Origin: Ampullaceana balthica
Taxonomy: Eukaryota; Mollusca; Gastropoda; Lymnaeidae
Assembly (NCBI GenBank): GCA_944989445.1
Contig: CALYLW010001383.1
Span: forward strand, 24,229 to 88,228
Reading direction: 5' to 3'
Length of the DNA: 64,000 nt
Position numbers and translations under genes: made by a program. This document shows positions 24,801-32,414 of the stretch, one piece after another (the first letter of the stretch is position 1; each line of letters begins with the position of its first letter). Below the pieces are notes generated by a model. That model was not told the origin of the DNA. It saw only the letters and a list, made by a program, of their open reading frames with translations, and ran no database searches.

Positions 24801-27220
24801 TTAAGACACAATAAATAAGAATTGAAAATCTTAAATTAATAAAGATTCCAGCCATAAAGTCTCAGATCGTGTTAATATATCTTAGTATCTTATACATAAT
24901 ATTCAAATTTTTATATTCTTTCTTAAATTTTAATTTTTCCACCCGTGTTATAAAACAAACCAAATAACCATCCGTGAGACTGATTAACTTACCATCGGAG
25001 GCCGAATTAGACCCGCGGGCCCTAGGTTTTTTTAAAATTCTGACGTGGATGTTTGATACATATTTGACGGTAGACATTCGGAACCTGATCAATTCTAGAC
25101 AGCAAATTTATACGGACTATGAAAAAAAAACTACCGTATCACCCGTCAAAAATGACGGAAGTTTTCAGCTGAAATCTATTTATTTTGAAAAAAAATGCAC
25201 TTTTTTTAGGGTGCCTACGGCGCCGACCTTTTTCAAAAGCCCAACGAACTTGTCCTTGTTTGATAAATACGAAATATTAAACTTTCTTAAATGTATACAA
25301 AGTATAATATACAATATATTAGTCCAAGTCACTGGCTGGCTGTCTAGAAGGATGTGGAACGCTATGACGTCATTTTTTTAAGCTTAAATTTTAATACAAG
25401 GCGTGCATCGAAAGGCGCGCAAAAAGGTGTGCAAAATAATTATAAATTAAAGACGCGCTGTAAAAACATATATATTATTATTATTATACGACATCATTGT
25501 TTTAGCTTATATTTTAATTTTTGAAAAGGGAACGATGTAAAAATATAATTTGATGATTTATAATTATAAAATACTTTGTGTACATTTCAGCAAGTTTAAT
25601 ATTTCGTATTTATCAGACAATGATAAGTTACTTGGGCTTTTGACAAAAAAGGGTAGGCGCCGTAGGCGCCCCACAGCTGCAGTGAGCGCCGTAGTCGCCC
25701 TACAATCCCTATTATAAAATACTTTGTGTACATTTCAGTATGTTCAATATTAAGTATTTATCAAACAAGGATAAGTTAGTTGGGCATTTGAAAAAAGTGG
25801 GCGCCGCAGGCGCCATGGCGCCGCAGCACAACCTAGTTTTATAATAGGGGTTGTTTTTTTTTATATTTTATAATTAACCATCATCAAATCCTCTTTTTAC
25901 ATTGTTCCCTTTTCCAAAATTGAAATATCAGCGAAAACAATGACGTCATATAATATTTTTTACAGCCATATTTAATTTGCACACCTTTTGATGCATTGGT
26001 GCAGTAATTTGGTGCGCTGCTTTCTAAAATTATTAGTGTGACGGACATACATTGCAAATTATATTTTTTAATTATCATTAAATACAGTATTTTACGAACT
26101 CACACACAATGACAAAGATATATATATAGTTGCGATTAAAGCAACCCAATTATTATTTAATATAGTATGAATAAGATTGTTATCAATAATCTCTGCATGA
26201 TTTTCATAATTTCAAGACCACAGCTCATACTCTAAAGAAAATGAGCATTATTTCTACTCAAGGACCAACAATTGTAACGAAAGCAGGTCCACTAACACTG
26301 GTGTGGCAGAAAAGGAAAATCTATCAGGTATTACAATGATTCCAAGAACATTTCTTTCATTATCTAAAAATTAATATAGCTAGAATAGCTTTGTTATGTG
26401 TGGAAAATATGTACTTTTGTATGCAGTTTGTATAAAAAATCTAAATAGAAAATCAGTATTACTAATATTATTATCAAAAAAAATGGCATAATATAAATAT
26501 ATTTTGGTGATGAAAGAGATTAAGTTAGTTTAAGATAAGGGTGGTTAATGAGGTAAAGATAATGGTATTTGAGTTAAAGATTTTTTATGTGAGATAAAGT
26601 TAATTGCAGTTGATGTAAAGATTATAAAAGTTGTGTTAAAGCTAAGATATTGATAGCGGAAGTTTTGGAAAAGAATAGCGTTAAGTGTCGCTTACTACAG
26701 TTAGAGGTTTTTATACTTGAGTTTTTCAAAATGGTATTTATAATATTTACGTTGTCTTTTAGTAGTCGATGTCAAAATAAATTTAGTAACTGCAGGAGCA
26801 GTGGTGTAGCTAGGAATATGTTGGGGTTTAGGGCCGGGGGGAGCTTAACCTCTTTAGGGGCCCCACATACATGACGGTTGCGTATTATTTAATGTAAAAG
26901 AAATTCGGACACTAATTTGGGAGCCCCCATCAAGTGGGGACTGGGGGGGGGACTTTCGAAATGTGTCCCCCCTCCCATAGCTACGCCACTGTGCAGGAGA
27001 GCATACATTAAAAACAAACTCAATAAATATACAATAAAAATTTTGATAAATGTATAGTTTTGTAATTAAAGAATTAACATGCTTTTCTGGAACAGATCTC
27101 TTTTGAAAATTTAATTTGAATTGTACAGTCAGTAGCATTTAACAACTTTCTTTTTTTACAGGTGCACTATTGATGACTTTTGGGTCTTTCTTTACCATCT
27201 ACGTGGATGTTTTTATATAA
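11084..27220 (+). CDS. Five-exon gene: small secreted, probably GPI-anchored glycoprotein
   Basis: Exons are 11084-11138, 11534-11745, 23624-23855, 26217-26327 and 27162-27220 (669 bp, 222 aa). Exon 1 holds ATG, a signal peptide (LNLIYAVFAIFQGLS) and a GTAAGT donor. Exon 2 uses the acceptor CTTAAAG, the only one that keeps frame, and adds FRGCRERC, an NIT sequon and KCPRRPDC. Exon 3 follows TTTGTTTCAG and carries KCDNGT and YSC, with a GTGAGT donor. Exon 4 is 111 bp (phase 1-1) and Ser/Thr/Asn-rich. Exon 5 ends NLSGALLMTFGSFFTIYVDV and stop, a hydrophobic tail with no cytoplasmic residues, typical of a GPI signal. AATAAA lies at 27501. Intron 2 (11.9 kb) is full of transposons. No family was recognised; the cysteine spacing leaves an Ig-like fold possible but unproven. 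Confidence 0.6.
12131..12340. repeat. 21-bp minisatellite, ten units
   Basis: Ten copies of CTGACCTGTCCTGGTAGCAC plus T, exactly 210 bp. One unit carries TCTTTG in place of TCCTGG. Because 21 is a multiple of 3, every frame is open. The minus-strand heptapeptides (CYQDRSE, SATRTGQ, VLPGQVR) are by-products. It lies in intron 2 of the 11084-27220 gene. Confidence 0.95.
12840..13053 (+). mobile_element. Non-autonomous Helitron, 3' part
   Basis: The body begins like other copies here (GCGCACCAAAAATTACTGCACC; compare 50595). It ends with a hairpin CCGTCA-TTTT-TGACTGG, then GTGATACG and CTAG followed by T. A hairpin about 10 nt before a terminal CTAG and insertion before T are Helitron hallmarks. 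The 5' TC end is not defined. Confidence 0.65.
13131..13285. repeat. CATC/ACCT tetranucleotide microsatellite
   Basis: A compound tract of CATC, ACCC, ACCT and CTAT units. The flanks of the following hAT copy abut it, so insertion into the microsatellite is likely. Confidence 0.95.
13287..14690 (-). mobile_element. hAT element copy, 3' truncated (relative of 36579-39218)
   Basis: It starts with CAGCGGCGTGGCGTAGCG and GGGGCAGAATCCAATTTTGCCGCC. It then aligns by eye with 37080-38270, sharing AAAGAAAAGCTTCA, TTTTTCCTCATTGCACAATC and ATCAATGTTTTCAGCCAT. A matching right terminus was not found. A small MITE (14437-14596) is inserted. The minus-strand fragment at 13978-14190 includes EELIDAGKK, mirrored as EELIDADKK in the other copy. 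The encoded protein was not recognised. Confidence 0.75.
14437..14596. mobile_element. 160-bp hAT MITE nested in a hAT copy
   Basis: The ends CTGTGGTGGATTAA and TTAATCCGCCACTG are inverted. Flanking 8-mers CTCTCCAG and CTTTCCAG match at 7 of 8. The interior is a GC-rich fold-back with GGGCCCC blocks. There is no coding capacity. Confidence 0.8.
14954..15776 (+). pseudogene. LINE ORF2: endonuclease C-terminus to RT start
   Basis: Fragments in order: TNRPGLVLEYK and GLSDHDFV (endonuclease tail), WNKCNPIKLHQSATNFQQNF, HKKYLKIKHLTQKLSRNLQ, NKNVWSFIKSKKMES, and KNFKINKATG at the RT entry. Stops and shifts occur near 15240, 15320, 15670 and 15690. The solo LTR interrupts just after the ATG of KATG. 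Confidence 0.8.
15782..17059 (-). mobile_element. Solo LTR, 1278 bp
   Basis: It starts TGTGGCG and ends CGTCACA (TG...CA with short inverted termini). It is flanked by the perfect 5-bp duplication CTGGC (15777-15781 and 17060-17064). Removing it restores the LINE frame (KATG|PDELPA). On the minus strand a TATAAATA is present near 16850 and AATAAA near 15985, suggesting transcription right to left. The left part contains an AT microsatellite; the middle is unusually GC-rich. No internal retroviral genes remain, so it is a recombination product. A 184-codon open frame inside (16195-16749, minus) is judged fortuitous. Confidence 0.85.
15826..15891. repeat. AT dinucleotide microsatellite
   Basis: More than 30 AT units inside the solo LTR. 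Confidence 0.97.
17065..18341 (+). pseudogene. LINE reverse transcriptase domain, frameshifted
   Basis: Motifs in order: PDELPARLLKELS, NVTPLFKKGDKSDPGNYRPV, GFRKNRSCETQL, DTILLDFSKAFDKVHH (RT A), NSGVPQGTEQGPLLFLIYIN (RT B region), RLFADDCIIY (catalytic FADD) and KYLGVLINEKLSW (thumb). The catalytic Asp pair is intact. After 18027 there is a shift, and the C-terminal part (AARFITGEYSKLTRI to PSDRHKD) continues in another frame. The Ty3 insertion cuts it at 18341. One internal TAG interrupts the start. Confidence 0.9.
18342..18547 (-). repeat. 3' LTR of the Ty3 element
   Basis: This is the left copy; on the plus strand it begins TGAGGTGTACAGAGTGG and ends CAATACACTACA. It differs from the right copy mainly in its first 20 bases. 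Confidence 0.92.
18929..19120 (-). pseudogene. Ty3 integrase C-terminal fragment
   Basis: MMFGRQLRTRTSIVKPS and FSPGQTDLIRDYRNLDKW correspond to the tail after the integrase core in this group (the MFGR.LRT motif). A frameshift and a stop separate it from both sides. Confidence 0.7.
19117..20424 (-). CDS. Ty3 RNase H and integrase, 435-codon open segment
   Basis: Residues 1-120 are RNase H (LACDASPYGLGAVLSH, then YSQIDKEYLAIIYAVKKF, then TDHKPLQFIF). Residues 235-275 are the integrase HHCC zinc domain (HEGHLG...CTGC). The catalytic core has HVDYAGPF, VDDNGPQF and GLAERLVQSFKH, giving D, D and E. The segment is open but C-terminally shifted near 19190; an integrase tail fragment (MFGRQLRTRTS) follows at 18929-19120. 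Confidence 0.92.
   Translation of the reverse strand: MRYDPKLPLRLACDASPYGLGAVLSHITDKGKERPIAYASRSLNKAEKNYSQIDKEYLAIIYAVKKFFSYLCSRKFTLVTDHKPLQFIFGPAKGIPQMIASRLQRYSVFLTGLDYTIKYRLTEKHSNADCLSRLPLADTVKEMIDIDDLYYSEILDYAPISATSIRKETARDTILSQISRYVNESSWPENANTNTDGLNSFLTRNHELSMQQGGIMLGNRVVIPKKLQTQALYLLHEGHLGIVKMKSTARQTMWWPNMDKDIEGITKKCTGCAKQLSNPAQATLHPWEWPHKPWQRVHVDYAGPFLKTMFLLVIDAHTKWAEVIPTSSTTSLTTIDVLKTIFARFGLPNQIVDDNGPQFVSEEFNRFVTNNGIKHITSSPYKPSTYGLAERLVQSFKHAMKASASDSGNIVTKQQDSYLHIVIPRTIQRANHLHN
20420..21412 (-). pseudogene. Ty3 reverse transcriptase, stop-interrupted, YxDD altered
   Basis: The fragment upstream of 20916 has KSSGDVRICGDYKTTLNP and FTKTDLTQVYVQCELD. The open part 20509-20916 reads FGITSSPAIFQCIMD, then QCNQDDLIITGE, then LFCGHKINKDGL and LRSFLGMLNYYHKFL. 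The catalytic box, normally Y-x-D-D, is N-Q-D-D here, which would remove the conserved Tyr. In-frame stops lie near 21172 and 20510. This RT is inactive. Confidence 0.85.
21415..21735 (-). CDS. Ty3 aspartic protease
   Basis: A 106-codon open segment has the active-site motif KLDTGCPISVMTKADY at residues 16-31. Near residue 90 is the flap-side GAHPLLDREW, where LLGR/LLDR is usual. In the element it lies between gag and RT. It is one open piece of a polyprotein that is broken elsewhere. Confidence 0.85.
   Translation of the reverse strand: MWVYPTINNTKVKMKLDTGCPISVMTKADYHYIFKKAPVTSPVRMKLKTYTGEVITPVGTATEKVSINNNTKYLTLVIVKNGAHPLLDREWIHKLKIKLPQSINYT
21760..22564 (-). pseudogene. Ty3 gag-like region with zinc knuckle
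   Basis: It begins MSKLKQYDESLQPFSNYKER, followed by YFMANDTAPTKQTAVLLLS, a capsid-like helix region seen in Mag-type gag proteins. Near 21950-21990 a CCHC start (CHSCGKTNHKSLN) is readable, and a second partial knuckle lies in an adjacent frame. There are several frameshifts. Confidence 0.7.
22777..22982 (-). repeat. 5' LTR of the Ty3 element
   Basis: This is the right copy; it begins TGTAGTGTACTGAGTGG and ends CAATACACTACA, so its ends are perfect 7-bp inverse repeats (TGTAGTG/CACTACA). Confidence 0.92.
22983..23211 (+). mobile_element. LINE 3' end with GATAA-repeat tail
   Basis: It continues the LINE after the Ty3 insertion, with a frame containing FLIPYARTNTYKFSFFPS. It is followed by the 3' UTR with TCTTCTGTATAGAAGGAGCG and a tail of GATAA and ATAAG repeats. 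The same end, inverted, is at 57779-57860. Confidence 0.85.
23212..23500 (+). mobile_element. Helitron-like terminus with palindromic hairpin
   Basis: GAGCAAGTCTGCGGCGCATG followed by CTACGCCGCGGG forms a strong hairpin (GCGGCG/CGCCGC). It is nearly identical to the hairpin preceding CTAG at 32034-32066. Here the final CTAG is altered. The left part includes ACCAATCACAGTTTATGGCTG. The left boundary is not defined; this may be a decayed copy. Confidence 0.5.
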
Positions 27221-28901
27221 CAAGAATCAAGGCGCACTGAAAATCAACTTCAAAAGAATCAATTTATGACCAATGTAAAGATAATTTAAATTTAATTTAA
27301 AAACAACGTAAGGCATAACATATCCGTAGATGATTTCCAGAGTTCATTTAGCTAAGTAGAAAAAAAATAGATAGAAATTGAACTACCCAAAATTTAATGT
27401 TAGGTGGTAATTAAATCAAACTGAGTACATATTTTAAGTTATCATTAGCACAAACGATGATAATACACTATTGAATGTTTAAATGTAACATGAGAAATTT
27501 AATAAAGCCAAAATTAAACATCGTTTCTGCACCCTAAGAATAGTTTTTGTTGAAATTATTTTAATTGATACAACTTCATGTTTCTGTTTTCTAAGTCTGA
27601 GAACAGCACACGATTTTGCTGCACCACCTAAAAAAAATTAATATGTGTTTGTTTTTTTATGTGTCGCCATTTCATTTTACAATGAGTTAAATGCATCTGT
27701 GTGGAGAAGAGAAATTTAAGCAAGGAAACAGAAGAAATCTTGAGATTTTTTTTTATTTGAAGTCTTTATAACTCGAACAGATTGATAGTGTAAATGTCTC
27801 TCCCAGCGGTTTTAAATGTTTTATTGCATATTAAAAGACACCTGCCCAACTGTGGTGACTCACAGCGGGAACCTGAAGTTGAGACACGACTGTTAGATTA
27901 ATTGAACACACGTTATTAATAGCACACCATACATGTGTTGTCGATAACTTACAGGCCCAACTATTTCTTAAGGGCCAAGGCTTTGAAACCAAAACTATTT
28001 TTTTATTTAAAAAATTATTATTTGCCATGTTAATGTTATATCAGACATAAGTATAAAATGTTTTATTTATTTTTAGGAGAAATGTTGAAAGATATTTTTG
28101 TATGCTTTTAATTTACAAGCCTCTAAAATTGCCGGATCAGTCATCTTGCACTATAGAGATACTGTACCAGCATTTTTACAATTTGTTTGCGCTTTCAGGT
28201 TTGCTCGAAGCAACAATCTGTAAGACACTCAGACGTTCATATCCCAAAGGCATGTGCTGTATTTAGATCGATAGATACATAAGGACTTATAAAAAATCTT
28301 GCGGCGATGCTGATGATAGTAAATAATGTATGTGAAAGATTAATTACACACAATGATCAATTAACATTCTTCCAATAATCTCATAAGTGTGAATGCGTGT
28401 CATTAAAACTGTGCTCCGTAGCCACAGAAATATATAGTAATTTGCAGATATATAAGCATTAATTGGGAATACTACACAGTGCTTTATGTTTATAAAAAAT
28501 TCAGTTATATAAGCTGAGTAGATAGGAAATTCCGACGGTCATATTATCTTACTTAAGACAGGGTTCATTGCGGTGATTTTAAAAGTTAACGGATTAAAGC
28601 GGTTAAGAAAACAAAATTACGCAATAAATGAACTGGACAACAGATATGATGCAAAAACATGATGTTATTGTTCGACATATCCACTGCACCCTCTCAAAAA
28701 ACAAAAATACAAGAAATTAAAAACATCAGCAAAAAAAAACCTAATACTAATTGCAAAGCGAACTCATTTTTGACTAAACACGTTAGTTTGAATCATAGAA
28801 TGGGAAAGGCAATACACCAACAGTCTTCTTCACGACCAGACAAAAAACATATTTTTATGATCGAGAACATTGTAAACATGATGAAATCAGATTTCTCTGT
28901 A

Positions 28902-28952
<51 letters not shown>

Positions 28953-31483
28953 CTGTATCTCTTTATCTCTCTCTCTCTCTCTCTCTCTCGCTCTCTCTCT
29001 TCTGTACTTTCTTATTATCAGGACATTACAGCCCAATAACCCCATGACAAATTTCTTTTACAATAAATCGTTACATTGAAACGCTATCTGAAATTCGACG
29101 CCAATAATCACTTGCAGTTTACTAGCTTTCTTTTTGATTTATACAGATTTTTAACATNNNNNNNNNNNNNNNNNNNNNNNNNNNNNNNNNNNNNNNNNNN
29201 NNNNNNNNNNNNNNNNNNNNNNNNNNNNNNNNNNNNNNNNNNNNNNNNNNNNNNNNNNNNNNNNNNNNNNNNNNNNNNNNNNNNNNNNNNNNNNNNNNNN
29301 NNNNNNNNNNNNNNNNNNNNNNNNNNNNNNNNNTTAATTTCGCTTTATAGTGTAACAGTTTTCTGGTAGTTGCTGAATATTTCAATATGACACACGTGAT
29401 AAAAGTCTGCTGTAATTTTCGTTTTTACAGCGACTCAAAATTGCCAAAACTCAGAAGGCCAAAAAATTTAATTTGAAATTGAGATTAGGAAAGGTAAAAT
29501 AAAAAAATTCTAATAAAAAAATAAGCAAATATTGGTTGGATGTGTTTTAAAATCACTTTCATTTACGCATCTGAATCTACATCTTTTCGCAATTAAAATG
29601 ATTTAAGAACTAAAATGCATAAATTGTTCGTCGCTCTTCACTGACATATGACTGTATAGATGGATTAGCGCACCATTATTTGAAAGAACTGAAACATGTA
29701 TCTATAATGGCGCTGCGTCCCTGAACACAGTTTCTACTGAAAGTTGCCGGAGTGGCTTAACACAGACGGATACCATATTGAAGTGCGCTTATATGTCTAA
29801 GAAACTGCAGCAACCTTATGCAACAATCTTCTCTCCCCCCCCCCAATATATATATATATATAATTTAAAACTATGTTAATCTAAGTTTAGAAAACCAGAG
29901 CGCGCTGAGCATTTTCGACAAGTTTGGAAAATTAGCGCTATATAAAAGAAACCTTCAACATCAACCATTTTGAAGAAAAAGAAAATGCGCCTGCTTTGGT
30001 AGATACTTGACCTCAAAGCAAAAAAATTAACCAAATGGAATAAAACAATGCTTTTAATCTCTAACAGTTAAGTTAAGTAAGTTAATTTTAAATAAAGCTC
30101 TTCTATAAAAGAAGTTCACACGCATGCGTTTAATTAACTGTGAGATTGCTAAAGATTCGATGATTTTACTTTTATTTATTTTTCTAATACTTTTCAAACC
30201 ATTTTCTAAAACAACAAAGTAAAATAATAATAATAATAACTTTTTTTCAAGAAATAACCGTCATTAATTTCAAACTAAAAGTTATTTTTTAAGTCAACGG
30301 TCAATAAGAAGGGAAATAACTTCAAGTTTACGAAATTATTCATCGGTTACCCCGCTTAGAGTTGACGATATGAAACCTTTTGTTACGTGTTTTCATCAAA
30401 ATAAATCGCAACAAACGTGCGTGTTTGTGTAAATTTCAACAAATTTGATCCTCAATAGTCGTAAATATTGAAATTAAATTGCCATTACAATCATAATTTG
30501 TAATAAAACATTTAAAATTGTTTTTGTAAGTTTATGGCTTCAAAGCTTATGGGCCGTCCATAGATGACGTCACGCGATTTTGGTCGATTTTTCAATCCCC
30601 CCCCCCTAATCACGCGACGGCACAAAAACTTAGACCCCCCCCCTCCAATATGACGTCACAAAGCTTTACGCCCCCCCCCCTTAAAAGCTGTATTTTCTAT
30701 TTGAAAAATTGCATCTTTCAAATCACTTTTTTGTCATTTAAGTATGTATTTAGTGCACTGTGTTACTCTGATATCGTAACACGCGTGAAGCCATGTAAAG
30801 CGCCATAAATTAAATTGTAAGAAATCAAATATTCAAGTGAAACTTAATTTAAAGTTACAAGTTTTGATGTGACGTTACATTTCTCAAACGTTCCCCTCCC
30901 TCTGGTTACACATCGTCACAAATGTGTGGACCCCCCTCCCCCTAGGTGCGTGACGTCATTTATGAGCGGCCTTTATGTTGTTTGTTGATTTTTTTTTATT
31001 AGGAAGAACGCTTTTGTTATCTTCTTCAATTATTGAGCCCTTATACCATAAAAATGTCAAAATTGATCAAAATGCCTTCGTCGATGAATGAATTTTTCTT
31101 TAACTTTAAATGTCTCTGAAAGTCAAACATAAAATAAATGCACAAATCATAATTTCATTAATCCGTACTGAGGATTTCTGTCTACATATTGGGGTCAATA
31201 TTGATACGTCTCACCAAGGGCTTTAACTCTGCAGTACCAATATAAGGACGACACAAACACATCTTCCTACCGTGTCTGTGGAAGTCTGTACAGAAAAGGT
31301 CTGCAGGGCGTTATTCTTTTCCTTAGCTAATCCTCTTGTCTGTTCAGTCCTTGTCTCTTCATGCGTTGTGAGTCCAGGGGTTGAGTGTCCAGGGGTTGTG
31401 AGTCCAGGTCTGTTGTCTTCATTTGATAGTTGGCATAGTGAGGCAAGGACATAGATCACCAACATTATATTATAGCGGGACAT
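24471..31483 (-). CDS. Candidate minus-strand gene: signal-peptide exon and terminal exon
   Basis: The first exon is 31271-31483. It has ATG, signal peptide NIMLVIYVLASLCQLS, a Pro/Thr-rich stretch with repeated PG(L/H)(T/S)T, and a GTAGGAAG donor at phase 0. The terminal exon is 24471-24758. Its acceptor ends CACGCCAG, it is phase 0, and it is open for 95 codons (YNPFRDPKLEKII, then AYGLCIQYANCGYVISFYY, then HWWSDYTWLWLSKD) to a stop. Joined directly they would give 166 aa. Middle exons may exist, some possibly in the N gap. It is antisense to, and interleaved with, exons 4 and 5 of the 11084-27220 gene. Linkage of the two exons is inference from strand and phase only. Confidence 0.33.
25131..26045. 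mobile_element. Cluster of Helitron fragments in both orientations
   Basis: At 25131-25400 a minus-oriented 3' end shows ACCCGTCAAAAATGACGG, with the terminal CTAG mutated to the plus-strand CTAC. At 25400-25850, plus-oriented repeats carry TACATTTCAG, TAATATTTCGTATTTATC and GGCGCC blocks twice. At 25850-26045 a minus-oriented 5' part carries TTGATGCATTGGTGCAGTAA. Several insertions or rearrangements of one family are stacked within intron 3. Confidence 0.65.
26799..26991. mobile_element. hAT MITE, 193 bp, perfect 8-bp TSD
   Basis: The ends are CAGTGGTGTAGCTAGG and CATAGCTACGCCACTG. Both flanks read TGCAGGAG. The internal sequence matches 8990-9183. It lies in intron 4 of the plus-strand gene. 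Confidence 0.9.
27501..27506 (+). terminator. Candidate polyadenylation signal AATAAA
   Basis: AATAAA about 280 bp after the stop codon of the 11084-27220 gene. AT-rich context makes chance occurrence possible. Confidence 0.3.
27507..28895. other. No gene confirmed
   Basis: AT-rich sequence. A possible alternative terminal exon of the upstream gene lies at 28199-28266 (acceptor GCGCTTTCAG, compatible phase 1, 21 codons and stop). A 126-codon open frame from 28659 is Lys-rich and then runs into the CT tract; it is not convincing. Confidence 0.35.
28896..29000. repeat. CT dinucleotide microsatellite
   Basis: CT units interrupted by TGTATCTGTATCTCTTTAT. It encodes only Ser-Leu repeats in open frames. 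Confidence 0.95.
29158..29333. other. Assembly gap (176 N)
   Basis: A run of N. A TTTATACAG acceptor-like site lies just before it, so an exon could be hidden. Confidence 0.99.
29430..29492 (+). CDS. Candidate 63-bp internal exon, Lys-rich
   Basis: TTTTCGTTTTTACAG precedes an open 21-codon stretch (RLKIAKTQKAKKFNLKLRLG, then K) that ends at a GTAAAA donor. The phase is 0-0. The host gene is unknown; the phase does not fit the exons at 26217 or 27162. It may be chance in AT-rich DNA. Confidence 0.25.
29493..30550. other. No feature recognised
   Basis: AT-rich sequence with a C-run and short AT tract at about 29836-29862 and an ATA tract near 30226. I saw no gene. Confidence 0.45.
30551..30971. 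mobile_element. GGGCCGTCC-family MITE, copy 1
   Basis: It starts GGGCCGTCCATAGATGACGT and ends with the inverse GTGACGTCATTTATGAGCGG plus CC. Long C-runs flank CACAAA-containing segments, and the centre has ATATCGTAACACGCGTGAAG. It is non-coding. The ends are shared by six copies in this window. Confidence 0.85.
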
Positions 31484-31624
31484 CTTCCCGGTTTTTTTTT
31501 CCTATGAAGACAAAAATTTTTTTTTAGGATTTTAAGAAATGTACAATACATTTAGAGGGTAAATAGAATTATAATCAGACACAATGCACAATGTAAACAT
31601 AAGAAGTTTTTATAATAAAATCAA

Positions 31625-32066
31625 TCTATATATATATAATTCTCTTCGTGGTCGGACCCTGCGAGGCACTAATAAGCTGCATGTGCAACAGATACTAATT
31701 TTAGAAAGCAGCGCACCAAATTACTGCACCAATGCATCAAAAGGTGTGCAAATTAAATATGCGCTGTAAAAAAAATATTATATTACGCCATTGTTTTCGC
31801 TGATACTTTAATTTTGTAAAAAGGGAACAATGTAAAAAGAGGATTTGATGATCGTTAATTATAACATCAAAAAACAAACCCTATTATAAAATACTTTGTA
31901 TGCATTTCAGAAAGTTTAATATTTCGTATTGATCAAACAAGGACAAGTTAGTTGGGCTTTTGGAAAAGGTCGGCGCCGTAGTCGCCCTAAAAAAAAGTGC
32001 ATTAAGGGGGTAAAAGAACTCTCCATGAGCAAGTCTGCGGCGTATGCTACGCCGCGGGGCGTCTAG
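31625..32066 (+). mobile_element. Complete non-autonomous Helitron, 442 bp
   Basis: The 5' end is TCTATATATATATAATTCTC, preceded by A. The 3' end has the hairpin TGCGGCGTATGCTACGCCGC, then GGGGCGT and CTAG followed by T. TC...CTAG between A and T, with a 3' hairpin, is the Helitron signature. The body (GAAAGCAGCGCACCAAATTA; TGCATCAAAAGGTGTGCAAA; TTAGTTGGGC) recurs at 25.4, 47.7, 48.5 and 50.6 kb. There is no Rep/helicase ORF. Confidence 0.85.
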
Positions 32067-32234
32067 TATTAACTAATCCACTAACAACCGTTGAATAGTG
32101 TCTTGAAATGATTGTGTTCGATTATCTTAAAGAATTCTTCCATGCATGTTTAATTGAAATGGAATAAAATAGACGTGTGTAGAAGCGGGACGAAATTTTG
32201 TGAGTCTGCAATAAGTAACGGTGAGCAGCTAATG

Positions 32235-32414
32235 CAGGGCCAGCTTTAAGTATAGGCAAACTAGACAGCCGCCTAGGGCCTCCGATTAGTCTCATCATTA
32301 GTGGGGGCCTCGCTCAAAAATCGTTCCATATTTGTTTTTTTTTGTATTTCTATTACATTTAGGGCCATCAAATTCACTTCGCCTAGGGCCTCCAATTCCC
32401 TTAGACTGGCCCTG
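32235..32414. mobile_element. 180-bp palindromic MITE-like element
   Basis: The ends are CAGGGCCAGCTTTAAG and CTTAGACTGGCCCTG. The subterminal GCCTAGGGCCTCC appears twice, as direct copies. No matching 8-bp duplication was found, so the superfamily is unclear. Confidence 0.55.

Noticed and set aside
25000..25092. Minus-strand exon with a perfect GTAAGT donor
   Set aside because: Its phase does not fit the terminal exon at 24471-24758, and the frame is short and adjacent to Helitron fragments.
28659..29039. 126-codon ORF ending in a Ser-Leu run
   Set aside because: Half of it is the CT microsatellite and the rest is Lys-rich AT sequence without splice support.
29076..29385. ORFs crossing the N run
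   Set aside because: Most of the frame is unknown bases.
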